Shown in pieces: positions 38,070-48,395 of a DNA stretch of 64,000 nt. The notes below the pieces were generated by a model that ran no database searches, was not told the origin of the DNA, and saw only the letters and a list, made by a program, of their open reading frames with translations. This stretch comes from Sphingomonadales bacterium. Its GTDB lineage: Bacteria; Pseudomonadota; Alphaproteobacteria; Sphingomonadales; Sphingomonadaceae. The translations under genes and the position numbers were made by a program. How positions within the stretch are numbered: the stretch's first letter is position 1; each line of letters opens with the position of its first letter. Location of the stretch: assembly GCA_947470185.1 (NCBI GenBank), contig CANIRZ010000001.1, forward strand, positions 1 through 64,000. The letters are read 5' to 3'.

Positions 38070-38646
38070 GCGGGATGTGCGGTGCTGCATCGCGGGGGAT
38101 GAGGCCAGTGATGCGCGGGTCGGGGAAAGTTTCCAACTGTCGTTGGTAGGCGACGAAGCCCGATCTCTGATAAAAAGTGAGCGCATGCGGGCCGTCTAGC
38201 GTGCAGGTATGTACCCACAACCGTTGCATGTCAGCCTCTGCCCAAGCCATTTGCAGCGCCATCGCCATCAGCCATTTGCCATGCCCCTTGCCGGTGAGTT
38301 CTGGCACCAGGCCGAAAAAGGCAATTTCACATTGCTCAGGCAGCCGAAAGTCGAGTTCCAAAATGCCGACCTCAATTCCCCGCCGGTCAAGAACGGCCCA
38401 AATGCGCACCATTGGGTCATGAATGATCTGCAACAGATCGGCATCGCTCAGCTCAAGCCGTGAGAACCAAAGCCACGGCTCACCAATGCGACGATAAAGC
38501 GTGCGATATCGCTCGGCCGTTGGTGCCAGCCACCGGTCCAGTTGCAATTCCGACGCCGGCATAGCCCGCAGGGGCGGGCGGCTGGTCATTTCCAGCGATG
38601 TAACAATTGCCCCAAGGTCGCCAATGGCAATCGGACTATACACCAT
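38032..38646 (-). CDS. GNAT family N-acetyltransferase
   Basis: IAFFGLVPELTGKGHGKWLMAMALQMAW; VHTCTLDGPHALTFYQRSGFVAY. Confidence 0.9.
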   Translation of the reverse strand: MVYSPIAIGDLGAIVTSLEMTSRPPLRAMPASELQLDRWLAPTAERYRTLYRRIGEPWLWFSRLELSDADLLQIIHDPMVRIWAVLDRRGIEVGILELDFRLPEQCEIAFFGLVPELTGKGHGKWLMAMALQMAWAEADMQRLWVHTCTLDGPHALTFYQRSGFVAYQRQLETFPDPRITGLIPRDAAPHIPLIDEGFAPKVDG

Positions 38647-38652
38647 TGGGGA

Positions 38653-39510
38653 TCAGTCCCACGCAACTTGCGGCGGAAGGCTCATCAATATGGCGTCCAC
38701 ATTACCGCCGGTCTTTAGACCAAAGGTCGTGCCGCGGTCATATACCAGATTAAACTCGGCATAGAGGCCGCGCCAGCGCAATTGCGCCTGCTTTTCTTCC
38801 GCTGTGAACGGCTGGTTCATCCGGCGGCGAACAAGCTTTGGGAAGATGTCCAGAAAGGCATTGCCGACATCGCGGGTCAAAGCGAAATTTTGTTCAAACA
38901 AGGCATCGCTGCTATTTTCGAGATGATCGTAAAATATGCCGCCCACGCCGCGATGGATATTGCGATGCGGAATCCAGAAATAATCCTCTGCCCATTTGCG
39001 ATAGCGTTCATACACATCGGGGCCATAAGGCGCGCAAGCAGCACGCAGCCGCGCATGGAAATCGGCAGTATCCTCTTCATAGGGGATCGGAGGGTTCAGG
39101 TCAGCGCCGCCGCCAAACCAGCTTTTCGTCGTAACAAGATAGCGGGTATTCATGTGGACGGCTGGCACATGCGGGTTCGCCATATGCGCAACCAAGCTGA
39201 TACCGGTAGCAAAGAAATTAGGGTCTTCCGCCGCGCCATGAATGGTTTTGGCAAATTCGGGGTTAAAACTGCCGCCTACGGTGGAGACGTTTACGCCGAC
39301 TTTTTCGAAGACCTTGCCCTTCATCACGCCGCGTACGCCGCCGCCGCCGGGGGAGCCGTCATGATCATTGCGATCCCATGGCATATATTCAAACGAGGCG
39401 TCCGAGCCTGCTTCGCGCTCAATGGCTTCAAACGCGGCGCAGATGTTGTCGCGCAGCGATTCGAAAGAGGTTCGTGCGGCCTGTTGGCGATCATCAAGGA
39501 TCAGGGTCAC
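38653..39510 (-). CDS. hemF: Coproporphyrinogen III oxidase, aerobic
   Basis: WFGGGADLNPPIPYEEDTADFHARLRAAC; RGVGGIFYDHL; YAEFNLVYDRGTTFGLKTGGNVDAILMSLPP. Confidence 0.96.
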   Translation of the reverse strand: MTLILDDRQQAARTSFESLRDNICAAFEAIEREAGSDASFEYMPWDRNDHDGSPGGGGVRGVMKGKVFEKVGVNVSTVGGSFNPEFAKTIHGAAEDPNFFATGISLVAHMANPHVPAVHMNTRYLVTTKSWFGGGADLNPPIPYEEDTADFHARLRAACAPYGPDVYERYRKWAEDYFWIPHRNIHRGVGGIFYDHLENSSDALFEQNFALTRDVGNAFLDIFPKLVRRRMNQPFTAEEKQAQLRWRGLYAEFNLVYDRGTTFGLKTGGNVDAILMSLPPQVAWD

Positions 39511-39968
39511 AAATTACCTCCTGGAAATGAATGAGTTTGTCGCAGACCTTCGGCAAGAGCGATGCCAGCCGACACAGAAATGTTCAAGGACCGAAATCCT
39601 GCGGCCATGGGGATATATACCCGCGCATCGGCTCGTGCATGGACTTCGGGAGGCGCACCGCTGCTTTCGGACCCCATCAAAATAACGTCGTCAGGTTGAA
39701 ACGCGAACTGGGGCAGGGGCGTAGACGCTTTACTCGACATCAAAACGATCCGTGCGCCCTCCAATGAACCCAGAAACGCGGTCCAATCGGGATGCCGCTG
39801 AATTTTCACATGGTCGATATAATCCATAGCGGAACGTTTCAGCGTGCGTTCGGAAAACGCAAAACCACATGGTTCGATAATGTCGCATGTCACGCCAAAA
39901 CAAGCAGATGTGCGCAAAACCGCACCGACATTCCCGGCCATGTCCGGCTGATACAGCGCGATGCGCAT
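39507..39968 (-). CDS. trmL: tRNA (cytidine(34)-2'-O)-methyltransferase
   Basis: MRIALYQPDMAGNVGAVLRTSACFGV; VILMGSESSGAPPEV; RSLNISVSAGIALAEGLRQ. Confidence 0.93.
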   Translation of the reverse strand: MRIALYQPDMAGNVGAVLRTSACFGVTCDIIEPCGFAFSERTLKRSAMDYIDHVKIQRHPDWTAFLGSLEGARIVLMSSKASTPLPQFAFQPDDVILMGSESSGAPPEVHARADARVYIPMAAGFRSLNISVSAGIALAEGLRQTHSFPGGNL

Positions 39969-40173
39969 GCGACACTCCTCACTAAAAACCTATCGTGCGG
40001 CAATTAGCGTGTATCGCGGCCGACCTACAAACGGTTATTGCGTTAAAAATGGAGCGCGCTGACAAGATGCAGTCGCGCGCCACAGGGATAGATCGGAATA
40101 CCAAAATAGCGGCACATAAAAAAATTAACCACGTCTCTAAGTTTGTCGGATTAACTGCCGTATAATTGAATTA

Positions 40174-40327
40174 GGCCATAAGGTCATGATTTCGTCAACT
40201 TCAATGTTGTGACACTGGACCGTCAGAAATCATGGCCTCATTTGGCCGATTAAGCTGCGCTGCTTGGCAGCCATGCTTGAACATATCGGCTTCCGGATGC
40301 CGCCCACCCACACAGCACCGGAAGCCG
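40174..40327. other. Structured intergenic region with two strong inverted repeats (possible ncRNA)
   Basis: GGCCATAAGGTCATGATTTC ... GAAATCATGGCCTCATTTGGCC (40174-40247) and CGGCTTCCGG-N21-CCGGAAGCCG (40287-40327). Confidence 0.4.
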
Positions 40328-40381
40328 GTACATCTCAATATGGGCACGAAACCATAAGCGCGCGGGGGTTGCGCTCTAAAC

Positions 40382-40921
40382 TTAGCGCATCTTGCGCGCG
40401 GCCTGACGTTCTTCAATTGAAATGCTGTCGTCTTGATTGGCATCTACATTACTAAAGCGTGCGTCAATCGCAGCGCGAAATTCTGATTGTGACACAGCCT
40501 TGTCCCCATTGATATCGGCGCGTGCCATCATGACCATGGCGCCCAAACGGCGAGGTTGGCGGCCTTCACGCATGCCCGCCCCGATGCGTTCCATTCGCTT
40601 TTTGCGTCGGTCTGCACGTCGCTCTGCGCCTGCTTCATGTATGGCCATAAACTCACTTTGACTAATCGAGCCGTCACCATTGCTATCCATCTTCGCGAAA
40701 TGCTTTGCCATCATGGCGGTCCGGTCGGCTGCGTTTAATGTGCCGTCGCCATTTAGATCCATCTTGGCAAAGCGCGCATCTGCTGCTGCTATGGCTTCGG
40801 CCTTGGTGACAATGCGATTTCCGTCTGCATCGGCTTTAACTGGTGCCGCATGCAGCACCCCTGCGGAAGAAACAGAGAGGATCATTAGGCCAGTATAGAT
40901 TGAGAGTTTATTCACCGTCAT
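40382..40921 (-). CDS. Secreted EF-hand protein with about five EF-hand-like loops
   Basis: Signal peptide; DADGNRIVTKAE, DLNGDGTLNAAD, DSNGDGSISQSE, DINGDKAVSQSE, DANQDDSISIEE. Confidence 0.88.
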   Translation of the reverse strand: MTVNKLSIYTGLMILSVSSAGVLHAAPVKADADGNRIVTKAEAIAAADARFAKMDLNGDGTLNAADRTAMMAKHFAKMDSNGDGSISQSEFMAIHEAGAERRADRRKKRMERIGAGMREGRQPRRLGAMVMMARADINGDKAVSQSEFRAAIDARFSNVDANQDDSISIEERQAARKMR

Positions 40922-41062
40922 AGCTCCTTGTTATCATCTGCATATTTGAAGATCGCATTTTATAGGATGTATCATTCACACCTGCCTGTCGAGACAATGG
41001 CTGCTTTGTCGCAAGCTGTATTAGTTTAGCGGTGCAAATAATGAGATGAAATCAAGAAAAGT

Positions 41063-41136
41063 TGGAGCGGGTAAGGGGAATCGAACCCCTCTAGCTAGCT
41101 TGGAAGGCTAGTGCATTACCACTATGCTATACCCGC
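41063..41136 (-). tRNA. tRNA-Gly (TCC)
   Basis: GCGGGTATAGCATAGTGGTAATGCACTAGCCTTCCAAGCTAGCTAGAGGGGTTCGATTCCCCTTACCCGCTCCA. Confidence 0.95.
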
Positions 41137-41207
41137 GACGGACCAAGTGGCCGTTGGAAGCGCAGCTATTGCCATTATCCGGCGCAAGCGTCAACGCCCT
41201 CATTTGC

Positions 41208-41233
41208 AAAAGAAAGGGCCGCAAAAGCGGCCC
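41208..41233 (-). terminator. Rho-independent terminator of the bc1 operon
   Basis: Minus strand GGGCCGC-TTTT-GCGGCCC-TTTCTTTT. Confidence 0.8.
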
Positions 41234-41256
41234 TGTCCATTATCTGTTATATGGCA

Positions 41257-42120
41257 TCAATGCTTCTTATCTGCCCAGATGGTCCGATATGACATGAACG
41301 CCAATATGGTGAAGATTAAGAGGAAGCCGAGCGCAGCCCAACCCGCGCTCTTGCGGTTTTCCATCTTCGGTTCAGCGGTCCAAGTTAGGAAAGCCGAGAC
41401 GTCTTTCGCCATCTGCGCTCTGGTTGCCTTGGTACCATCATCATAGGTGACCAAATCGTCAGATGCGATTGGGTTAGCCATTGCGATGTTCAAATTGGCA
41501 AACCACGGGTTGAAGTGAAGGCCAGGAGGTGTGGCAGCGTCAGGAAATTCCTTCAGCAGCTCTTTGCCTTCTTCATTCTTATAGCCAGCTTGATCACGGT
41601 AACCGAGCAGCAACGAATACACATAAGCAGGACCGCCTTCACGCGCTTTTGTGATCAAGGAGAGATCAGGTGGAAGCGCATTGTTGTTGGCCGCACGTGC
41701 CGCAGTTTCGTTCGCAAATGGCGAAGGAATTTTATCGGCGGGGATGCCGGGACGTGTTGCGGGCTCGCCCGTTTCAGGGTTAATGCTTGGCACTTCGGTT
41801 TTCCAACCCTTGGCCAACGCCTTCACCTGATCTTCGGAATAACCCAAAGCGGCAAAGTCGCGGAACGCAACCAGCTTCATACTGTGGCACGCCGCACAAA
41901 CTTCGGAATACACCTTCAACCCGCGCTGCAGTTGACCGCGGTCAAATTTGCCAAGCGGACCGTCATGCGCGAATGTGACCGGCAAGGTCTCCTCGTGGAA
42001 CCCAGCTTCAACCGTAGGTAAAGCAGGCTCCTTAATCGCCGAAACGACCGTGTCCCCAAGACCAAGTAACAGCATGCCGCTGAAAAACAGGCCTACTAAA
42101 AAAGCAATTAAACGAACCAT
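41257..42120 (-). CDS. petC: Cytochrome c1
   Basis: EVCAACHSMKLVAFRD heme motif; C-terminal TM; follows cytochrome b. Confidence 0.95.
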   Translation of the reverse strand: MVRLIAFLVGLFFSGMLLLGLGDTVVSAIKEPALPTVEAGFHEETLPVTFAHDGPLGKFDRGQLQRGLKVYSEVCAACHSMKLVAFRDFAALGYSEDQVKALAKGWKTEVPSINPETGEPATRPGIPADKIPSPFANETAARAANNNALPPDLSLITKAREGGPAYVYSLLLGYRDQAGYKNEEGKELLKEFPDAATPPGLHFNPWFANLNIAMANPIASDDLVTYDDGTKATRAQMAKDVSAFLTWTAEPKMENRKSAGWAALGFLLIFTILAFMSYRTIWADKKH

Positions 42121-42138
42121 GATTATGCTTTCCCTGTT

Positions 42139-43431
42139 TTACGCAGCCGCTGGAAGCGGTTTGCCAGTGACGGCTTCGGTGATTGAATTAGGCAACGCAA
42201 GCGGGCGTTCAATGCGCGAAACAATCGGCAGAATGATCAAGAAGTGGGCGAAATAATACGCCGCTGCAATCTGGCTGAGCACGACCCACTGTGTGTACGG
42301 CGGCTTGCCACCGCAATAGGTCAGGACGACCAAGCTTGGGATCAGGCCGTACCAGAAAAACTTGCGGAACAACGGACGATAGTGACCCGAACGTACTGGT
42401 GATGTGTCGAGCCAAGGCAGGAAGAACAACAGCAGGATCGAACCAAACATCGCAAGTACGCCCATAAGCTTTGCTGGGATAATGATAATACCAGTGAACG
42501 GAATGCCGAAGTCGACGGTGAATGCCTTCAAAATCGCGTAGAATGGCAAGAAATACCATTCAGGTACAATATGCGCTGGCGTCGAAAGCGGGTTCGCCGG
42601 AATATAGTTATCTGGATGACCCAACATATTTGGTGCAAAGAATGTCACTGCAACAAAGAGGATCAAGAAGATGCCAAGGCCGAAGCCGTCCTTCGCGGTG
42701 TAATAGGGGTGGAACGGAACTGTGTCCTGTTCGCCCTTTACGCTGACGCCGGTTGGGTTCGAAGATCCAGGAATGTGCAATGCCCAAACGTGCAGGATGA
42801 TGACGCCTGCAATAACGAACGGCATCAGATAGTGCAGCGAGAAGAAACGGTTCAGAGCCGCTTGGTCTGGCGCAAAGCCGCCAAGCAACAACTGACGCAG
42901 TGGTTCGCCTACCAGAGGAATCGCGGAGAAGAAGCCAGTGATAACCTGCGCACCCCAGAAGCTCATTTGGCCCCATGGAAGCACATAGCCCATGAACGCG
43001 GTCGCCATCATCAAAAGGAAGATAGTAACACCAAGCAACCAGATCATTTCACGCGGCGCTTTGTATGAGCCGTAGAACAGACCGCGGAAGATATGGATAT
43101 ACACCACGATAAAGAAGAAGCTTGCGCCGTTCATATGCGCATACCGCAAGAACCAGCCAGCATTCACGTCACGCATGATATGCTCAACGCTGTTGAATGC
43201 GCCGTCGACGCTTGCATAATAATGCATGGCAAGGACAATGCCGGTAACAATCTGTATAACCAAAGCGACGCCCGCAAGGACGCCGAAATTCCAGAAATAG
43301 TTGAGATTGCGCGGAACCGGATAACCGGCACCAACTGCGTTATAAACGAGGCGCGGCAAGGGGAGGCGTTCATCCACCCACTTAGATACCGTGCCCTGCG
43401 GCTTATACTCTTGTGCCCAAGGGAAGCTCAT
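42139..43431 (-). CDS. petB: Cytochrome b of bc1 complex
   Basis: NYFWNFGVLAGVALVIQIVTGIVLAMHY; GYVLPWGQMSFWGAQVIT; PEWYFLPFYAIL. Confidence 0.97.
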   Translation of the reverse strand: MSFPWAQEYKPQGTVSKWVDERLPLPRLVYNAVGAGYPVPRNLNYFWNFGVLAGVALVIQIVTGIVLAMHYYASVDGAFNSVEHIMRDVNAGWFLRYAHMNGASFFFIVVYIHIFRGLFYGSYKAPREMIWLLGVTIFLLMMATAFMGYVLPWGQMSFWGAQVITGFFSAIPLVGEPLRQLLLGGFAPDQAALNRFFSLHYLMPFVIAGVIILHVWALHIPGSSNPTGVSVKGEQDTVPFHPYYTAKDGFGLGIFLILFVAVTFFAPNMLGHPDNYIPANPLSTPAHIVPEWYFLPFYAILKAFTVDFGIPFTGIIIIPAKLMGVLAMFGSILLLFFLPWLDTSPVRSGHYRPLFRKFFWYGLIPSLVVLTYCGGKPPYTQWVVLSQIAAAYYFAHFLIILPIVSRIERPLALPNSITEAVTGKPLPAAA

Positions 43432-43445
43432 TAGATTCTAGCTCC

Positions 43446-44078
43446 TCAACCGATTTTTACGACTGTGTCAGAAAGGAATGCATATTCCGGAACGTTAAGG
43501 TTCAGCGGCGCTGGACCCTTCCGAATACGCGCGGCGGTATCATAATGCGAGCCATGGCATGGGCAGAAATAGCCACCAAATTCGCCCTTAACTTCGCCAG
43601 AGGCGGCGCCCAGCGGCACACAACCCAAATGGGTGCAGACGCCAAGTGTGATCAACCAATTTTCTTTGCCAGGCTTGGTACGCTCGGCAAGTGTTTGCGG
43701 GTCACGTAGTGAACCCACATCAACCTTGTTTGCCGCTTCGATTTCAGCAGGCGTGAGGTTGCGAATAAATACGGGCTGCTTGCGCCAGCTGGTCTTGATA
43801 GCTTGACCAGGCTCGATAGCCGCAATGTCAAACTCGACAGAGGCTTGCGCGAGCACGTCGGCGCTAGCGCTCATTTGCGAGACCAACGGCATGGCGACCG
43901 CTGCGGCGCCAACGCCGGCAAAACTTACGGTTGCGATATGGATGAAATCGCGGCGACGCACGCCTTCACCCTCGGTTGTATCCTGAGCCGCGCTTACAAC
44001 AGGGGCTGCGGGCTTTACCTTGCTGGCTGCCTTCGCAGGCTTTTTTCCTGCGCCATTCGTCTTTTTGACTGTCGACAT
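43446..44078 (-). CDS. petA: Rieske iron-sulfur subunit of bc1 complex
   Basis: [10 protein letters not shown] and CPCHGSHYD cluster ligands. Confidence 0.97.
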   Translation of the reverse strand: MSTVKKTNGAGKKPAKAASKVKPAAPVVSAAQDTTEGEGVRRRDFIHIATVSFAGVGAAAVAMPLVSQMSASADVLAQASVEFDIAAIEPGQAIKTSWRKQPVFIRNLTPAEIEAANKVDVGSLRDPQTLAERTKPGKENWLITLGVCTHLGCVPLGAASGEVKGEFGGYFCPCHGSHYDTAARIRKGPAPLNLNVPEYAFLSDTVVKIG

Positions 44079-44363
44079 AATCTGCCCTTTTTGCGTCGCG
44101 GAACGGGCCCGCGCAATATCTTCAAAATCCTATCGCTTTCGCCATGCGTGCTCATTTCGGCGCATGGCTAAGGCGATTCAGCGGCCTGATAGACGGCTTT
44201 CAAGCAATTTGCCAACAAGGAATTTAGCCGCCAATGTGACAAATGACGCCAGCTTAGTTGCATTTTACAAAACCAACGCAAATTGGCCGCAAAAGCTTGC
44301 TTATGGCAACATAATGGGCCTAAAGGGCGCAAATTTTAAACGATTATTGTTGGAGTATACGCC

Positions 44364-45734
44364 ATGGCGACGTGGACGCCGGACAGCTGGAGAGACGCAA
44401 CGGGCATTCATATGCCTGTGTACAAAGACGCTGCTGCGTTGGCTGCAACAGAACATACGCTGCGCAATTACCCGCCGCTGGTGTTTGCAGGTGAAGCACG
44501 CAACCTGACGGCGGACCTCGCCAAGGTTGCGGATGGCAAGGCGTTCCTGCTGCAGGGCGGCGACTGTGCCGAGAGCTTTGCCGAGTTTCACCCCGACAAT
44601 ATCCGCGATACCTTCCGCGTTATCTTGCAAATGGCAGTCGTGCTAACCTTTGCTGGCAAGCTTCCCGTTGTGAAGCTTGGCCGGATGGCAGGTCAATTCG
44701 CCAAGCCGCGCTCCACGCCGACTGAAACGATCAATGGCGTTGAGCTGCCAAGCTATTTTGGCGACATTATCAACGATATTGAATTCGTTGCCGAAGGTCG
44801 GGAGCCCGACCCAGCGCGTATGGTCCGCGCCTACAGTCAGGCGGCGTCGACGCTTAATCTACTGCGCGCCTTTTCCAACGGCGGCTATGCCAATCTGCAG
44901 CAGGTCAATGCCTGGACGCATGATTATATGGGCCGGTCTCCATGGGCGCAGAAATACAAAGAAACGGCTGATCGTATCAGCGAGGCTTTGGCCTTTATGG
45001 AGGCGTGTGGCATCACGCCAGAGACCGTGCCGCAAATTAAGGGCACCAGTTTCTATACCAGCCATGAAGCTTTGTTGCTGCCTTATGAGCAGGCGATGAC
45101 GCGGCAGGACAGCCTGACCGGTGGATGGTATGACACTTCAGCGCATTTCCTATGGATTGGCGATCGTACGCGGTTCGAAGGGTCGGCGCATGTCGAATTC
45201 CTGCGCGGTATCGGTAACCCGATTGGTATTAAGTGCGGGCCAAGTCTTGAGCCCGATGCCTTGCTGCGCATGCTGGACACCGTGAACCCCACCCGTGCGG
45301 CAGGTCGCGTGACACTTATCTCGCGTTATGGCTATGACAAGGTTGAGAGCGGGTTGCCGACGTTGGTGCGCGCTGTGCAGCGTGAAGGGCATCCCGTCAT
45401 TTGGTCTTGCGACCCGATGCACGGCAATGTCGTAAAATCCGCCAGCGGTTACAAGACGCGGCCGTTTGAACGCATCTTGGCGGAGGTTCGCGGGTTCTTC
45501 GCGGTGCACCGTGCCGAAGGTACTTTCGGTGGCGGCATCCATATCGAAATGACGGGCCAGAATGTTACCGAGTGTACGGGCGGCGCGGTCGATGTGACCG
45601 ACGAAGGTCTGGCTGACCGGTACCACACGCACTGCGATCCACGGCTGAACGCAGCACAGTCACTTGAACTGGCATTCCTGCTGGCTGAAATGCTGAACCA
45701 GGAAATGACTGAGCGCGCCAAAAAGGCAACCTAG
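44364..45734 (+). CDS. Class II DAHP synthase
   Basis: [63 protein letters not shown]. Confidence 0.96.
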   Translation: MATWTPDSWRDATGIHMPVYKDAAALAATEHTLRNYPPLVFAGEARNLTADLAKVADGKAFLLQGGDCAESFAEFHPDNIRDTFRVILQMAVVLTFAGKLPVVKLGRMAGQFAKPRSTPTETINGVELPSYFGDIINDIEFVAEGREPDPARMVRAYSQAASTLNLLRAFSNGGYANLQQVNAWTHDYMGRSPWAQKYKETADRISEALAFMEACGITPETVPQIKGTSFYTSHEALLLPYEQAMTRQDSLTGGWYDTSAHFLWIGDRTRFEGSAHVEFLRGIGNPIGIKCGPSLEPDALLRMLDTVNPTRAAGRVTLISRYGYDKVESGLPTLVRAVQREGHPVIWSCDPMHGNVVKSASGYKTRPFERILAEVRGFFAVHRAEGTFGGGIHIEMTGQNVTECTGGAVDVTDEGLADRYHTHCDPRLNAAQSLELAFLLAEMLNQEMTERAKKAT

Positions 45735-45765
45735 GCTGGGCCCGCCTTTTAGCACCTGCCGCTCC

Positions 45766-46455
45766 TTATGTTTTTAGAGACTCAAGCCGGTATCCATAGC
45801 CGAAAACCGTAACAATCCGAAAACCGTTCTGAAGCTGTAAGTCCAGCTTCGAACGGACGCGCGACACGTGCATGTCCAGCGTGCGTGATGCCATACTTTC
45901 CGGAGTTCTCCAGATGGTTTTGATGATATTATTGCGGGATAATGTGCGATTGGCGTTTTTGAAGAACATCTCGGCAAGCTCAAATTCTTTAGCGGTCAGG
46001 AGAATGGTCTTTCCATGCAAGGTAACGCTCTGATCGAGCCTGTTCATCAGGTAGAGCCCGTAGCTTACCTCGGTATCAAAGGCGCCAGTTGGGGCACTTT
46101 TGTGTAACAAGGCACTAACCCGCGCTGCAATAACGGAGCGGACTTCAGGCTTCGTAATATATTCATCCGCGCCCGCTGTTAACGCTTCTGTGATATCGCG
46201 CTTTGCCGCCCGGTTGGTCATGATAATGACAGGAGGTCTTTTCGGTAGCGCCTTGCACATCCAATTGAAAAGGGGGGTGCCATTTTTGCTCCGAATATTC
46301 CAATCCAGAATAACAAGATCAAATATTTCGCGTGATATTGAATCGGAAAAAGCTTCGCCGTCAGTGAAACCGACTGCGTCATGCCCTAGTTCTTCAATGA
46401 TCTCTTTCAGGTGCACCACGACATCCGGCTGGTCGTCGGCAATAACTACTCTCAT
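45766..46455 (-). CDS. OmpR-family response regulator (orphan)
   Basis: VVIADDQPDVVVHLKEII; LVILDWNIRSKNG; ITKPE; C-terminal winged helix; no adjacent kinase gene. Confidence 0.9.
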   Translation of the reverse strand: MRVVIADDQPDVVVHLKEIIEELGHDAVGFTDGEAFSDSISREIFDLVILDWNIRSKNGTPLFNWMCKALPKRPPVIIMTNRAAKRDITEALTAGADEYITKPEVRSVIAARVSALLHKSAPTGAFDTEVSYGLYLMNRLDQSVTLHGKTILLTAKEFELAEMFFKNANRTLSRNNIIKTIWRTPESMASRTLDMHVSRVRSKLDLQLQNGFRIVTVFGYGYRLESLKT

Positions 46456-46516
46456 GACTTAATCCACCCTTCACCAAGTGCCAACCCTTTGAACTAAAAA
46501 GGGTAAATAAGTCATG
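46453..46516 (-). promoter_or_regulatory. Nested dyad over the start codon of the orphan response regulator
   Basis: Outer CATGACTTA/TAAGTCATG (9 bp perfect, includes the ATG); nested ACCCTTT/AAAGGGT. Confidence 0.6.
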
Positions 46517-46599
46517 AATCATCCGGCAACCCGAAAAAGTTGAAACTTTTGCTTTGATTTACAGGGTCTTACGAAATTCATTAGAATTTCTTTAAAGAA

Positions 46600-46674
46600 T
46601 GGCTGGGGCGGCAGGGATCGAACCTGCGAATGGCGGCATCAAAAGCCGCTGCCTTACCGCTTGGCGACGCCCCA
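46600..46674 (-). tRNA. tRNA-Gln (TTG)
   Basis: TGGGGCGTCGCCAAGCGGTAAGGCAGCGGCTTTTGATGCCGCCATTCGCAGGTTCGATCCCTGCCGCCCCAGCCA. Confidence 0.95.
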
Positions 46675-46736
46675 GCAAGCCAGTAATCTGGCCGTTGCGG
46701 GCGGCTTATATCGTGGTAATCCTATTGCGCAACAGC

Positions 46737-47825
46737 TTAATCGACGCGCTGCACCCAGCCATGGGTATCTGCGGCAATTCCGCGCTGAATATCCACAAGT
46801 TTTGCCCGGATTTGCTGAGTCATCTGCCCCGCACCGCCCGCGCCTATGGTAAAGCTGCCCTGTGCGGACTGCACCTTTCCGACAGGCGTGACGACAGCGG
46901 CGGTGCCGCAGGCGAATGCCTCTAATAATCGGCCTGATTCCGCATCCGCACGCCATTGGTCAATCGCATAGCGTTCCTCGCGCACATTCAACCCCTGTTC
47001 CCGCGCTAGGGTCAGTACAGAATCGCGCGTGATGCCCTCCAATATCGTCCCATCGGCTGGCGGGGTGATGATGGACCCATCATCGAACAAGAAAAACAGG
47101 TTCATGCCGCCCAGTTCTTCGACCCAGCGGTGTTCGGCTGCATCAAGAAACACAACTTGGTCGCAGCCTTGCTTAATGGCTTCCGATTGCGCCACGAGGC
47201 TTGCAGCATAATTGCCGCCGCATTTCGCCGCGCCAGTGCCGCCCGGTGCAGCGCGGGTATACTGCTCGGAGACCCAGATGGATATCGCGGGCGCGCCGCT
47301 TTTGAAATAATTGCCAGCGGCCGACGCGATCACCATGAACAGATATTCGGCGGATGGCTTCACCCCCAGAAACACCTCGCTCGCGATCATGAAGGGCCGC
47401 AGATAGATTGAGCCTCCATCCACCGGTGGGAACCATTCCTTGTCGACCGCAATCAATTGTTTGCAGGCCTGCAGGAACATATCTTCAGGCAATTCTGGCA
47501 TCGCTAGCCGCTTGGCCGACCGTTGGAAACGACGGGCATTTTGCTCTGGGCGGAACAGCGCCATTCCGCCGTCCGCGAGGCGATAGGCTTTCAGTCCTTC
47601 AAAAATCTCTTGAGCGTAATGCAACACGGCAGTCGCAGGATCGAGCGTCAATGGTCCGCGTGGCCCGACTTTCGCATCATGCCAGCCCTTGGCGTCCGAA
47701 TAGCGGATTGTGACCATATGGTCTGTAAACACCCGACCAAAACCAGGGTCGGTTAACCGCGCGGCGCGCTCGGCTGGATCAACCCGATTCGGGTTGGCTT
47801 CAAAAGGAAAGGCGCCAGCGGTCAT
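46737..47825 (-). CDS. ilvE: Branched-chain amino acid aminotransferase
   Basis: LHYAQEIFEGLKAYR; KCGGNYAASL; EELGGMNLFFLFDDG. Confidence 0.95.
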   Translation of the reverse strand: MTAGAFPFEANPNRVDPAERAARLTDPGFGRVFTDHMVTIRYSDAKGWHDAKVGPRGPLTLDPATAVLHYAQEIFEGLKAYRLADGGMALFRPEQNARRFQRSAKRLAMPELPEDMFLQACKQLIAVDKEWFPPVDGGSIYLRPFMIASEVFLGVKPSAEYLFMVIASAAGNYFKSGAPAISIWVSEQYTRAAPGGTGAAKCGGNYAASLVAQSEAIKQGCDQVVFLDAAEHRWVEELGGMNLFFLFDDGSIITPPADGTILEGITRDSVLTLAREQGLNVREERYAIDQWRADAESGRLLEAFACGTAAVVTPVGKVQSAQGSFTIGAGGAGQMTQQIRAKLVDIQRGIAADTHGWVQRVD

Positions 47826-47885
47826 GAATGTTCTCGTCTATTAGGGTCTTGCACTGTTCTATGGGCTAGGCCAAGATACGTCAAT

Positions 47886-48395
47886 ATGGCTGTCCCATCT
47901 TCTGTTTCTGTCCCGCCGACTGCGTCGCCTCTGTTCCTGCGTGAACATGAAGTGCGGCGTGGGGTCGAGCTTTTGTTTTTTGGCTACACGCGGCTTACGC
48001 GTGCGATTGATGATGGCTTGGCTGAACATGGCCTTGGCCGCGCGCATCATCGCGCACTCTACTTCATCGCACGTCAGCCTGATCTGCCAATTAGCGCATT
48101 GCTAAAGATTCTGGCCATTACCAAACAATCGCTTGGTCGCGTGCTGAATGATTTGGCGGACAAGGGCTTGGTGGAAACGCGCACAGGCACCATCGACCGC
48201 CGGCAAAAACTGCTGCGCCTGACGCCGGAGGGCGTTAAATTTGAAGCGCAGTTGTTTGAAGCCCTGCGGAGTAGCCTTGCGTCGGCTTATGCTGCGGCAG
48301 GGCAGGAGTCCGTTACCGGCTTTTGGCGTGTCCTCGAAGGGTTGATCCCCGCCGAGGACAAGGCCATGGTCATAGCCCTGCAAAAGGATATTTGA
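47886..48395 (+). CDS. MarR-family transcriptional regulator
   Basis: GRAHHRALYFIARQPDLPISALLKILAITKQSLGRVLNDLADKGLVETRTGTIDRRQKLLRLTPEG. Confidence 0.92.
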   Translation: MAVPSSVSVPPTASPLFLREHEVRRGVELLFFGYTRLTRAIDDGLAEHGLGRAHHRALYFIARQPDLPISALLKILAITKQSLGRVLNDLADKGLVETRTGTIDRRQKLLRLTPEGVKFEAQLFEALRSSLASAYAAAGQESVTGFWRVLEGLIPAEDKAMVIALQKDI

